This document shows, piece after piece, positions 21,942 to 34,193 of a stretch of 64,000 bases of DNA. Position numbers and translations under genes: made by a program. Under the pieces are notes generated by a model, which saw only the letters and a program-made list of their open reading frames with translations, searched no databases and was not told the origin of the DNA. The number at the start of each line of letters is the position of its first letter. Position 1 is the first letter of the stretch. The DNA comes from Allium sativum. Lineage: Eukaryota; Streptophyta; Magnoliopsida; Asparagales; Amaryllidaceae. The stretch lies in the NCBI GenBank assembly GCA_030737875.1, contig CM060922.1:324355956-324419955 (forward strand). Direction: 5' to 3'.

Positions 21942-21976
21942 TTCTTCCCTCCTTTAAGGATTTCGTCCCCGAAATC
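21942..21976 (-). other. Polypurine tract and hairpin, element 2
   Basis: A purine run on the minus strand abuts the LTR. GATTTCG (21959-21965) and CGAAATC (21970-21976) form a perfect 7-bp stem with a TCCC loop. Confidence 0.8.
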
Positions 21977-23810
21977 TCCAAGTTAGGAAGAACGCATCCT
22001 ACCATCCATCATCCATCTACTCAAAACATCATCCACAGGCAAACATTTTCCTTAGACGATTTCTAATGCCATATGAACATATGCAAAACGTGTGTGTATA
22101 TGCTCCTTAGCTAATGCTAATGATCAGGCCTGAATGATCTTTCTAATGCAAAATATGTTTAGTGCCATGAGTCCAACATGTATGCAAATAGTCCTAGTCA
22201 TATAAGTACTATATGCGTGCACAAACATTCATTTATATGCAACATCTGCATGACAACACATTCAATTTCATCCATAAACAAGTATAAATACTCGTGCATA
22301 TGCAACATGAAACGTGACCGCGTCAATCTAGTATCTAACGTGTATTCGCGCATCCACGAGCAACCACTTGCAACCATTTGCAACCATATCAATCATAACA
22401 TGTTTCAAATACATGTTTACATCCATAGAGTCCTACCTAAGGTTCCCAAGATAAGATCGAGGAGATAAACAAGACAAACTCCTTATGGGGTTTGCAACAG
22501 AGACAGGACCGAGAGGATATCTACCAAGCGATAGCATGCAAGTAAGCTCTACAGGTGAACCAAGGATCAAAGATATACTCTTAAAAAGGGACATGATGCA
22601 CGTGTCTAAGCCGCATTTCCATGAGCTTAATTCCATTGTGCCTTGACCGCCCCTAACTTCATGATTTCGTAGCTCCTTGATTCCTATTTCCAAGGTATGA
22701 GTTGAAACTCATTTCATTATCGCTTCTCGTTCCACTTTCACTTATTCTTTCCCTAGTATGCTCGGTTCAAACATATCTGCATACTCATGCAAGCTCTCCA
22801 AAATTCACTAGTGAATTCTGGATCTCGTTTTCCGATGTCAATCCATGTTAACACGTGCACTTACTAGGGTGATTCCTATAACCCATGCTCAAGCGGAATG
22901 AACCATCCGTCTTATTGGCGGACGTTACTCGATTGGATCAGAGATTTCCGATAAATGCATCAAGAGATTCTAGGTAACTAACCATGACAGAACCCAAAAG
23001 GTTATACGAGACTTCGAAGGTATTACCAAAGCAAGCCAAGAGTCTGACTACCCTCTTTTCAAAACCGAGAATGGTATCCCTTACTGGATAACCACTTTAC
23101 CCCTAGAATCCATCCATAGCTCAACAGTAGAAGCATTGCTTCTAATCTCAACACTTGGCATAGACGTTCTCAAATCCAACAAGTCATGAATAAATGGACT
23201 GACTCTCCAACCAGATTTTTGGGACTAAAGTGGGATCTTCTACCATGCTAGTACTAAGGTGCAGAGACTTAACTATCGAGGCAGACTTAAATGATGCGAT
23301 GATCAAAACAAAGTCTAGACGGGACGATAGAAAAGAAAGGCTAAGCCTTTAACAGAAACGGTACCATTCCTCTTAGGTACGCTAGAAATGAGAGCATACA
23401 ATTGCCCTATCGCTGATCTTGTCCTTGTCCCATAATTCTTAACTATTCATCCCGTTTTTCCTCCATTGTGGCTTAAGCCATACCAACAAGTTGCCTATCC
23501 TTAAGCTTGTGTCCCTTATCCTTATTCTTGCTATCCTTTCTTATAACGCGGCAACAGGTCTCTCGAGAACCACCTCCATCGCACGGAAAACACTTCGTAG
23601 CACGAAAAGATTACTCGCAGTTAAAACTACTGTGACTACAGATGGAGGAAAGAAAGGAAAAGAAATTCAGTCAAGGAAACGAAGGATAGTGCTAATGGCT
23701 TTTGGGGAATAGCCTTTAAAAACTCTTCTTAAAAAATGCTTCTTTGTAAACGGTTTTTCAAATAGTTTTCAGAAGGTTTTAAAAACTTTTTCCCAGTCTG
23801 GTAACCTTCT
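21977..23810 (-). pseudogene. Degenerate internal region of element 2
   Basis: No frame of useful length is visible. Scattered stretches align by eye with element 1: the 3' noncoding block (to about 22440), the chromodomain region (about 22680-22800), the RT start (about 22890-22930), and the protease to RT segment (about 22970-23340). The order is the same as in element 1 but most of pol is missing, including the integrase core, RNase H and nearly all of gag. It is best read as a shrunken pol relic kept only for its ends. Confidence 0.65.
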
Positions 23811-23822
23811 GCTTTGATACCA
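23811..23822 (-). other. Primer-binding site of element 2
   Basis: TGGTATCAAAGC, one base different from the Met-type PBS, two bases inside the 5' LTR. Confidence 0.82.
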
Positions 23823-25825
23823 AATGTAACACCCCACCCCCGCTAGGGTCACTCACAAAGGGAATGCACTAGGTTTGGTGAAGCATTATCGAGGTAAACA
23901 TACACAGAAATATTACAAGACAGAACATATATAAAACAGCGGAAGTAAAACAAATTTCATTTACCTTATAAAACAAGGTCTAAAACATTTTACATCAGAA
24001 TACATCAAAACCTGTCTTGCAATAATAAAGAAGCATAAAACCTTTTCATAAATTATTCCCCAAGTGAAATAGTAAAGTAGCCATAGCCAAGAAAAGTCCA
24101 AGCCATACAAGATGACCTTCAACAGAAGAAGTCCGAACTAACAACAGCATTTCCTCCCTGAAACCTGGGGGGGACGGAAGACAAAGAGGCGAAAGAAAAC
24201 GGGGTCAGTCATAAAGACTGGTAAGTCCTATCTACTTCCAGCATAAAAATAGGTAAAGGTAACATGGCATGCATAAACTGAAAGTAAACATAAGGATGAC
24301 AACAAGATAGATAAGCTAAACTAAGATAGCTGGATGAACTACTGTAGCAAGGTAAACTAAGGTATCATGATAAACTACGGTGTCAAGAATCAAGGTATCA
24401 CATCGTCAGGTTTCTATCAAGTATACTACCACAAGGTATCTGTCATGTATAACATCCCACGGTATCTATCATGTATAACATCCCAAGGTATTTGTCATGT
24501 ATATTCGCTCTGCACCTCTCGTACTAGTATCCCTACCCGCGTCATGTGTTAACTATGAATGTCCCTTGCCCAATGTCATGTAATGGTCCATGTCAACCTA
24601 ATATATAGCATATGTAGGTTTCCCAACTCGTATGTTTCTTCCCATGTATAAGTTCAGTCCTTTGCCGTAGGCCGTACGGGCTTTCCCATGTAAATGTATA
24701 CCACCTCAACATAGTACCATTTTATCCTTGATGTTGTTTTGGAATGCTACCCTTGATCTGATTATGTTTTCTTACCATGAACTATCGCGTGTTCACTTAG
24801 GATTTATGCCACCTAGGACCACTAGGGATTATGCTACCTAATGAACGTTTCCGTATCTCGGTTTGGGTTCAAGCCACCTAGGGCCACTAGGGATTATGCC
24901 ACCTGTCAACCACGCCCTTTTATCCCACGTGTGTATCGTGAATCGTTTTCCATGTCTAGCCGCGCATGTATCTCAATGTGCCATCCGAGTTCCGTGCCAG
25001 GGGAAATCAAGAAATGCGGAACTCGGTCGGGAGCTTTGAGTCGTCTGCTGATGCAGATATTAAGGTCTGTTTTTGTATCCGTGGCTATGGTCCCACGTGA
25101 CCCCTCCCTCAACTACTGAAAGGCAATCCAAGAAAAATCATGTATGAGAACTACATCCCGGTCCCACTATAGCCCCACTTTCCTATGGGCCAACCTCACC
25201 CATGACTCGATAGCAAGAACATGGTCTGTTGGGAGTTCTCTGCCTTTCCGTTCGCGCATGATTGACTAAAGATGGTAGGTAGTCGGTGACGTGCTATCCA
25301 GGGAAAAATCAAGTATCGTCGACTCCACGCTAATCCATCCCAGTCTTTAGGTCGCTCGCATAGCAACCAAGGCATACTCTTGGCTCTTCTATCGCAGACC
25401 TTAACATCTGTGAGGCCGGGTTTCATGGACCACCTGCCACCTCACAGAGGGATACCAAGAGTACCCTCACGTCCCTCGAAGCTACCGCTTCATCACCCAG
25501 TTCGTTGGAGCCCTTATCCAAGTCGGATAATTTGCTCCTCCTCGTGTGTTTAAGCGATGACCTACCATATCGGGTTACTCATCCATTCATGAACTAGTCC
25601 CATGTCCTTGGCTAAGAATTATTACTTAGTTATACTTAACTAAGGTTTACCACTTAGCTTCTTTTCCCCGTTACCCTTGATTAACCACGGTTTTCTACCT
25701 AGTTCCTCTCACTAGGGTTTTGTCTATTGGGTTAAGTGTTGTTATTCAGGTTCATGACTTAGCCCGCCTACGAATCATGTCAAGATTGGCTAAGTGTTTA
25801 AGTTCAAGGCTTAGCCCTACAAGTT

Positions 25826-26582
25826 GGTTAAGTATACCAAGAAGCGCATGACTTAACCCTATCAAGTCAAATTGGTTAAGTATTGGTTTGTCTTAACCCT
25901 ATCAGATTATCGTGTTAGATTGATCAAGCATAAATTATCTAAATCGCATCAGATCATTGAGCTGGATTGGTTAAGTATGGGTTAGCTTAACCTCATCCAC
26001 TCATCATACTACAAGGGTTAAGTATATTCAAAAGGTCTTGTGACTTAACCCTATCAAGTCCACATGTTAGATTGGTTAAGTATAGGTTACTTAACCTCAT
26101 CAAATCATCATGTATAATTGGTTAACTATAAGTTACTTAACCCCATTAAATTATCATGTTAAGTTGGTTAAGTATTGGTTGCTTAACCTCATTGAATTAC
26201 CAAGTTTAGATTGGTTAAGTGTTTAACTTAACCCTATCGAATTACCGTGTTTAGATTAGTTAAGTATAGGTTACTTAACCCCATCTAATTACCGTGTTTG
26301 GATTAGTTAAATCTAAATTACTTAACCCCATCTAATTACCAAGTCGGATTAGTTAAGTGTAAATTACTTAACCCCATCGAATTTACCATGTTAGATTAGT
26401 TAAGTATGGATTACTTAACCTCATCGAATTTACCGTGTTAGATTAGTTAAGTATGGATTACTTAACCCCATCCCCTAATTGTCTTATATGGTTAAGTATC
26501 ATTAAGGAACCAAGTCCGGTTTAACTTAACCTACCCATTCGTGTCATATCGGTTAAGTGTCATTAATCAAAATTACTTAACC
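25826..26582. repeat. Tandem hairpin array, 5' LTR of element 2
   Basis: Same array as 19568-20324 with the same number of units as far as I can follow, so it has been stable since insertion. Confidence 0.8.
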
Positions 26583-26627
26583 TTTTCATGTGGCATTAAT
26601 TAGATTAATGCACCCCAACCTCTCACA

Positions 26628-26807
26628 TTAGACTTTGTTGTGGTTACTAGTTAAGCCAGCCGGGTCCGGGTAGATTTGCACCACAACCTAGTCTAACCTC
26701 GGGTTTTAAGTGCTATGTGACCAACTACTCACATTGTGTCCTATTGTTTGTAGCCACTAGTTAAGTCGGGCGGGTCCGAGTAGATTTATGCTACAAACTC
26801 AACCCAA
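26628..26807 (-). other. Tandem stem-loop pair, 5' LTR of element 2
   Basis: Copy 1 (26628-26696): TTAGACT/AGTCTAA and GTTGTGGT/ACCACAAC. Copy 2 (26734-26807): TTGTGT/ACCCAA with one mismatch, and GTTTGTAGC/GCTACAAAC. Together with element 1 this gives the covariation. Confidence 0.68.
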
Positions 26808-27051
26808 CCTCGAGTTGGCGACTTTCATGTTTGGTCTAGTGTCTTATTACACTTACAACCCACCCATGTCTAGTTCAAGTTCCATGTTTTCCCACGTGTC
26901 ATGACCATATTTAAATGTATCATGAATGTCATGTTCTCACATAAACCCATGTCAAGTTTTTCATGTCATACCCACGTTTTTCCTAAGCTACCCAAACGTA
27001 TTTCCAACCCAAGTGGAAGCGAGTCACATAGTAGGGTATTATGCCAACATA

Positions 27052-27215
27052 TTGGCCACAAACGTGCATAATATCATAAGGGAATTTGGCCACAAACATG
27101 CATAGTATCATAAGGGAATTTGGCCACAAGCATGCATAGTTTCATATGGGAATTTGGCCACAAACATGCATAGTATCATAAGTGAATTTGGCCACAAACA
27201 TGCATGATACATAAG
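27052..27215. repeat. 33-bp tandem repeats, 5' LTR of element 2
   Basis: Counterpart of 20746-20905, about five units. Confidence 0.85.
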
Positions 27216-27774
27216 GGGTTTGGGTTCATTTACATGCATAAGCCCCAAAGTCAAGTCTTTGCCAATGTTTTCACAAGTCAAGTGGTTCCCAAAGGTTCAT
27301 GCTAACATTCCATGAATAAAGATTCAAACTTGCAAGATATACTAGGTTAAACATAACATAAGTGGCATGATTTAGTCACTAATCATAGCCCAAAGTCATA
27401 GGTTCAAGCAAAAGAGACATGACAAGGTTCATATAGGCTAGCATACTTATGTTTCATAACATTTTATCCCATGTCACATTAGAACCTCCGTTAGAATCTA
27501 CAAGTAGCTAGAACTTACATAGCGAGGCTTAGGGAAAGATCATGAATCGTCTTGACGAAGAAAGGTGGCTCCTTTGTTGAAGAATCGTCATGAAATTTGC
27601 GTAGCAACATTGATCTCTCCTCGATTTGGTGTAGAAAGCTTGCACCTTTTGATTTGAATCCGATTTGAATGCATAGTCTCTAGGAATTGGAGATGGAGGC
27701 CATGATCACTTGGCATTTGGGCAGCACTTCGTGGCATGAGTGATTTGTGAGGGTTTAAGCTAGGTCTAAGGGTC

Positions 27775-27783
27775 TTTTTATAA
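27775..27783 (-). promoter_or_regulatory. TATA box, 5' LTR of element 2
   Basis: TTATAAAAA on the minus strand, the copy in promoter position. Confidence 0.68.
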
Positions 27784-27914
27784 AGATTAGGAGTAGTTTA
27801 GGCCGTAGGATAAACCCTAGGATAGATCTGAACCCTCAAAAATCGTCGCAAGCCTCCAAGACAAGACCCAGGAGCCAAAACAGGTGCACCAGGCCGAACT
27901 GGCCGACCAGGGAG

Positions 27915-28000
27915 GTCGACACCCAGGTCGACCCCCAGGTCGACTCTAGTGTCTACCTGGTTGGGGGGAGGTCGACCCTAGTGTCGACCCCCCTGTCGAC
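27915..28000. promoter_or_regulatory. GTCGAC palindrome array (6 sites), 5' LTR of element 2
   Basis: Two runs of three sites, each with exact 12-bp spacing: 27915/27927/27939 and 27971/27983/27995. A seventh near 27950 is mutated to GTCTAC. Confidence 0.65.
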
Positions 28001-28263
28001 CTGTCTGGGCGGGATATTTCCCGCCTACCCTGAATTCTGAAAATTTTGAATCTGTTTTCGAATTTGAATTTTTCGTGAAACTTTACGAGGCCATATCTTG
28101 GTCATACGGACTCCGATTTACGAAATTTCGGACTCTATTTCGCGTATTTTTCCAAGACGAACGCAATGGCGCAATCCGCTTTCCCTGATTCAGATGTTAA
28201 CATTTAATTCTGCTTTGATTCTTGTCTTAACACGTTGTTAAAAATTCGGGTTGTTACATACAG

Positions 28264-29511
28264 TTCACTTTTTTTATAACTAAATTAACCATACTTAATA
28301 TCATTTTTTATTTACTGAATGGATATTAAGCTAATATCCAATCCCTGTTTATATCTTGTCCATATTTAACTGGAGTTGCAGAGTACACAGTAAATTAAGG
28401 TTTCCAAAGATATACTTACATTAGTAATCAAATCCTTAATCTTCCACGATTAACTTATAGGTCTTTTTTTTCCCCTCCCAGTATCAGGTAAAATAATGAA
28501 CTAAATCCCTTCCAAAACCATCACAACCATTATTTCATCACCTAACATCGGTTTCACATCACCAATTATGGCCATCGAACCCAAGCTTCACTGCCTTTAC
28601 TGCCTTGACCTCGAGATCTACCTCAACACCTACCCCGATCTGTAGCTTCCCATCGCGCCACCCTGAAACCGACGAAGTGCTTGCTACTTACCTCACGATC
28701 ATGAGCCTTAACTCACACTGCCCCAAGTAAAAGGTAACGGGAAACTTATAATGTCGCCCAAATTGTTGATGAAGGAAGAAGATAACGCGGTTTTTAAATA
28801 AAAGGGTTGCGACACCTTTTGATTTGGGGTTCGAAAATTTCAGTTCGAACATCATTTTTACATTAAATCTTATGATTGATTTTAGCAAATGAAAATGGAA
28901 AGGATACAAGAAGGGTATGTCGCGTTTGTATAGGTGAAAAGAATACTTTGCGTAGAAGTAGTAGGCCTGAGGAAGGGTACAAGGTAGCTGGTGGAAGTAA
29001 AGAAAATAGGGTGGCTCGGGTACAATAGGATTTGATATTTATTTATTTTGATTTGATTTAGTACTTGTCCACTTAATTTTAAAAATCAATATATATCGCG
29101 GTTTTGAACTCCTATTTAAGCGTAACAACCAGCGTTATACCACTATTCTGAACTCAACGAAATAGATTATGAAATTTAATTCGAACGTATATACAACAAA
29201 ATAACCATATTAAATCGATATAATATAATTTAAATTCGAAAACAATCAATTCCATAATAATAAATTATTAATATCGTTTATATATTCAAATAAAATGTAT
29301 ATTGGTAAACTAAATAGTTCTGATTCAATTTTAACTCAGAATTAAATTATGAGTCATTTCGTATTACGCTAATTCAATATATTTGAAATTAAATCGTATT
29401 CGATTATTAAATCGTTAAACTCCATATAAAAGTCCAATTATATTATCAACTCAACATCTAAAACAATATTAAATGTTTAAAATTAATTGTTCAAAAATCC
29501 GGATCGGTACA
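28264..29511 (-). mobile_element. LARD-like LTR C, piece 3 of 3 (U3 end)
   Basis: LTR C resumes after the second TACAG. It includes a more GC-rich stretch (28540-28700) placed like 52650-53000 in LTR B. It ends GGTACA at 29511 next to a polypurine tract, which fixes its minus orientation. Confidence 0.6.
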
Positions 29512-29564
29512 TTCTTCCCCCTTAAAAAAAATTCGTCCTCAAAATTACTAAGGTAAGAAAGATG
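29512..29564 (-). mobile_element. Polypurine tract and stub of internal region, element C
   Basis: TTCTTCCCCCTTAA is followed by ATTCGTCCTC, homologous to the PPT and adjacent hairpin of elements A and B, here with a degenerate stem. About 50 bases of internal sequence remain before a plus-strand LTR starts. Confidence 0.65.
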
Positions 29565-32500
29565 TGTAACAACCCGGAATTTCTGAACCAATTTAAATTT
29601 TTTATTTTAGCTATATTAATGGATTTTAAGAATTTAAAATGATTTATTTTGAGAAATAACGATTTAAAATTAATTGAAATAGAAGTTAGAATGTATAAAT
29701 TTATTATAATTATAAATTGAGCATGAAATGGCGCGATAGTTTGAAATTTTGATTTTAAATTTCAATTGAACGTATAGGATTCAAAATAAATCGGATTTCA
29801 GTAAAACAAGAAATGTTGGAATATTTTGAACTGTAATTTTCTAAAGAATGTAATAAACTGAGATTTCACTATATAAATTGTATATTATGTCCAGTTTAAA
29901 ATTTAGAATTGTCACTATAGAATTTATATATATTTTTATTATATATAAAGCCCTTAAAAATAGCCATTTTGCAAACCACCTCCGTTTTCGATGAAACTAA
30001 TTTTGTTGGATCCGGAATGTCAAATTTTTGTCAGGTTTAGAATTTCATAATTTTTGGAACTAATACATGAGCATGGTAAATTTAAACGTGTTTGCAAATT
30101 TCAATTTGAATTTAATTGACTGGAAAAATGTCATTTTTCAAACAGTCTCCAAATTCGACGAAATTAGTATTGTTAGGACCGTATTGTCAAAATATAGTTA
30201 GAATTAATTTTTCTGTATTTTTTAGAGTCAGTATGTGGCCCCGGTAAATTAAAATGTACGTTGAAATTCAATAGATATTAATTTATATTTTAATTTTGAT
30301 GAAAACTGATCAAAACAGTAGAATTGGCTTACGAAACATATCCCATTATGTCTGGAATGGGAGTATTTTGTTATGAACGACAGCCATTGGGTTTGATTTG
30401 GAGTTCGGATTGATAAACAACTATTTTTAAAAATTAAATAATATTTAATATATATATATATATATATATATATTATCACCAACCCTAATCCCTTAAACTC
30501 AGAACGCGCCGCTAGTCGAAATGGAGGGATGAGATTTACGATTTTTGATCCCCAATTTTCTTTAAATCCAAACAATGAAATTCTAAACTTATTGAACAAA
30601 CTTTGTAGGGCTTCTTGAGCTCTTTCGATCCATATGAGCAAGATCGTTTCTCAAAGGAAGGAGCAAGAATTTCAAGCAGGAAGTTTTCTCCTTTGAGTGT
30701 GAATCCCGAGGTGCTGACGCCACTGAGTGTGGCGAGATTAAAGGTGTGAGTGGGCGAGTCGATGCCACGACGTTGGGAAAGGGTTGATCGACATCCGGCG
30801 GCGTCTGGTGAGCATGGTGGTCAGATGGAAGAAGCGACGATGATTTTAACTGTCATGAATTCCAGAATGATGGATTAGGTTTAAACGATGGATTAGGAAA
30901 TAAAATTAGTTTAATTATTTATTAATGTAGTTAATATATAAACTCGTGTATCTTTTTCATACGAGTTCCGAATTCAACGAAACAAGTTACAATGCGATCG
31001 TGAAGATAAACACTACGCAATGGAACTGACCCAAACGAAAACGGAGCACGTTAGAATTTCAGGTAAATTTTAACCCAAACTGTACGGAAATCTTCAAATA
31101 AAGACTGATGGAGTGGAACCCAATGTGAGAATTCTCTCACTAAAATACTTGTACTAGTTATTTATTTTTTAACTGAGATTATATGCCTATTTTGATTTTA
31201 ATCTGTTGTATATTATTTATTTTTGGAGTTCAACACACGAACTCACACAAATCATTGAAATAGAATCAATTTATGGATATTAGTGACACTCTCATTTCGT
31301 ACTTCGCAGATGGTCACTTATGGCATCGTAAATGGCATTGGATAGTTGAGTATTTATTTATATTGATGATTTGGTGATGTGTGTTGTGATTGTCATGATT
31401 AACATATTAATAATAATGTTAATATTAATGTGGTAGTTGAAATTAAATTATAAATCTCCATTTATAATTTAAACAGCGAAAATTGGTTAAGTAGAAAAAT
31501 AATTTAAACCGAATTAGAAATGGTTAAATTTGTTAACCAATAATTTATTTAAATAGACTGTTTTTGTTTGAAACCCCATACGTGTATTGGGATGATATTT
31601 GACATACACTAACCCCAATATTTAGTTGTATGTCAATCGATGGGTTGACAGACTGTGATGAGCATTATTTATTTATTTTAATGCTCATACAGTTGTAAAT
31701 TGCACTCTGGATGTGAATTGACTGTTTAATGATCATTTATCATTATTGTTGAATACATGCGATGCATGAAATCCATATAACTAAAATTATATGGTAATGA
31801 TTGGGTCTGATTCTAGTTCAGAAATAACGAACATTTTAAAATAATATTCAGTAAAGAATCAAAATATGATTTTGATGCCCGATTTTGAGTGGACATGAAA
31901 ATATATAAAAATATGAAGCCGAGTAAGTATAGAAACGCTATTTTAACTTGAACGAATTTTTATATCGACTTTATTCGTCTTTAGAATGAATATCGAAAGA
32001 ATTAATTTCAAAATCTGATATTTTGAAAATACTATCATTTCAATGTAATAATTATATAGATTATTCAATTTTGGTTTAAAATTGAAACGGAAGTTAAAAT
32101 CGTTTTAAAACAAATTTATAAATATTTTATAAAATACGTCTTAAATGGAAATCGACGATATGCATATTATATGTATATATATATAATTGTTTGAATAGAA
32201 TGCGTCACACAGCGACCGTTCGCAAATTTCAACCATTAACTTCAAATTGATGTAATGGGCGATCCATATATAATAACGGTCTTCCTTTATATATGGATGC
32301 AGTTCGGCGGCCATTATTGGAAACCGACTGTAAGGGCCTTAATAAAATTATTAAAAAAATGGAAAAATTGTGTAAAATCACAATGTATGATTTGGAAGGT
32401 TTTTGGATGAAAAATTCCATATTTGGAAAGATAAAAATATATATTTATCGAAATGAACTAGTTATTAACCGGAATAATAATCCAATATTTTTAAACAAAT

Positions 32501-34193
32501 AAATTGGATATGAAATGGTTTTGATATAAACAGAATTTTCCAATGCATGAATTGGGATGGATTGGAATGGAAATAATCTTTGGAATATTTCGATATTGGA
32601 TTCCGTGATTATACGGATATTGTTGAGGAATTTGGAAGATATAAATATCGTTATTCCCAATACGATATTTGTTGGTTTCAGAATTTGATATTGAATATAA
32701 GCAGATATAATTTCTATTCAGAACCCTGTATTTAATATGAGATTGGATTTTGGGTTTATCGTGAACAATGTTTTAAACAACATTTGTTCTTTAACCCAAT
32801 TAACAGTGAAGGTATTATTTGGAATCTATAAATCTTTTTTTAAGATTTAATGAAATTTTTCCAAAGAAAAGTTTTCCTATTTAATATATTAAATTGGAAT
32901 TGAATGGAATTCGATTGGGTAATAATCGAGATGAGCTTATGTAAAGGAAGACTGTTACTATATATGGAATTTAAAAGTATTTGTCGTTATTCCATTTATA
33001 TTATTAGTTTGATACCGAAATTTATATCGATTATATATTGGTATGTTTTCTGTGAAGATTCCACATCTAATGGAAACTGATTTGGGTTTATTATGAACTG
33101 TGTTTTTAATAACATTGGTTCTTTAACCCAGTTAAAGAAAAGATTAATTTCTTAAAGTTGAATAATCATAAAGTACCGATTTATGATATTAAAACCAAGT
33201 TGGTGTTTTAATGAATCTTTAATTAGATTGGAATAAGAATGGGATAGTTAAATTTATCGAATTCATGAAATGATCGAGAATGGAGTACCACAAGTTTTAC
33301 TCTAGGCGATAGTTAAATCTTTAATTATATTTGAACGTGAAACGGTAATTAAACTTACCAATAACATGTGGGGTATTAGATATGAGTCCTACCAGTTTTG
33401 CTCCAAGGGTTAAATAGGTTGGGATTGGAAAATAAAATATATGATTACTTCGGTAAGGCTTGATAATCCCGACTAGTTTTATAAACTTTAATTTGATTTA
33501 AAATTGCTAAAGGATAAAATAAAATCTTTTGAAAATGATATCCAAAGGAAGAATAAAGAATAAATTTAAAAGAATTTATCTTTGATAAAATTAATGGGAA
33601 CCTTTCCCTAATGATATGAATATTTGAATAAAAGAATATTCTGAATTGCAATGAGGCGTATGGTGTGTTTTTGTAGCACTTGATTATTGATTATAAAATA
33701 CACGCGTTATTCGGAAAGACCGGGTTTAACCCATTCTGAATAACTAATACGACGATTAAAAATCAACGATGAAGACGGTGGTTGAAGAGCGGAGATCTTC
33801 ACATCATTTGGATGATTACTGATGTCTCGATTGGGCTATACCCCCAAGACAATGTAATAAGTGGTGATCGTCCAGAAGTACTTAGAGACCGGCTGGATAT
33901 GCGAGGACCTCTCTCCTGTATTGTACATATGGGATGAGGAATAAGGTTCCTCCGGTTTCGTTTAGACCCAGAACGGATTTGCAAATGGATTTTATGTCTG
34001 ACATTGTATTCCTTTATGCTGTATTCGTTGATCTCTGCTAAATATATATATCTGTTTGGTGGTGGAGAATTTATTCTCTTGCTTAACACCTTTCTCTGAG
34101 CCGTACGAGCGTAGAGGTTATATATTGGTGGAAACCAGTGGTACAGTATGGATTTTCAATGTGGCATGCTAAGCTGCAAATGAACAAGGCTTT
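29565..34193 (+). mobile_element. LARD-like LTR F, plus strand, truncated on the right
   Basis: The start is TGTAACAACCCGG, followed by sequence matching the reverse complement of the U3 end of LTR B: GAACGTATAGGATTC and AAACAAGAAATG near 29770-29815 match about 53970-54010. A segment of about 150-170 bp containing CGACGAAATTAGT/CGATGAAACTAAT is duplicated in tandem (about 29950-30265). The rest is AT-rich LTR with no family end or primer site visible before the Tat-like LTR at 34194. I saw no coding region. The right boundary and the homology beyond about 32 kb are uncertain. Confidence 0.55.
30448..30474. repeat. (AT)n microsatellite
   Basis: About 13 AT units within LTR F. Confidence 0.95.

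Larger units (their letters stand above)
17566..28258 (-). mobile_element. Element 2: large-LTR non-autonomous Tekay derivative
   Basis: It is 10.7 kb, flanked by the TSD TACAG (17561-17565 and 28259-28263). The LTRs of 4376 and 4434 bp make up over 80 percent of its length. The 1.9-kb interior holds only shredded pol-like sequence between an intact polypurine tract and a Met-type PBS with one changed base. The LTRs differ by about four substitutions in the first 300 bases, plus an indel of nearly 60 bp near 20390/26647. So a copy with almost no coding capacity probably moved recently, presumably with proteins from a relative of element 1. Confidence 0.9.
23825..28258 (-). repeat. 5' LTR of element 2
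   Basis: Nearly identical to 17566-21941, with an intact first stem-loop. The CAGTC-ATAAA-GACTG hairpin is at 24206-24220, and the U3 block with CGGACTCTATTTCGCG at 28128-28170. Confidence 0.92.

Noticed and set aside
22178..22693. Small open frames in the interior of element 2
   Set aside because: They fall in the conserved 3' noncoding block and the decayed chromodomain region, and do not match the frame of element 1 proteins.
3656..29511. LTR C as a clean solo LTR
   Set aside because: A PPT and some interior follow it, and no 5-bp duplication was found at its ends.
30249..30641. 130-codon minus-strand frame in LTR F
   Set aside because: It runs through an (AT)n tract and a duplicated LTR segment and is not conserved in LTR B.
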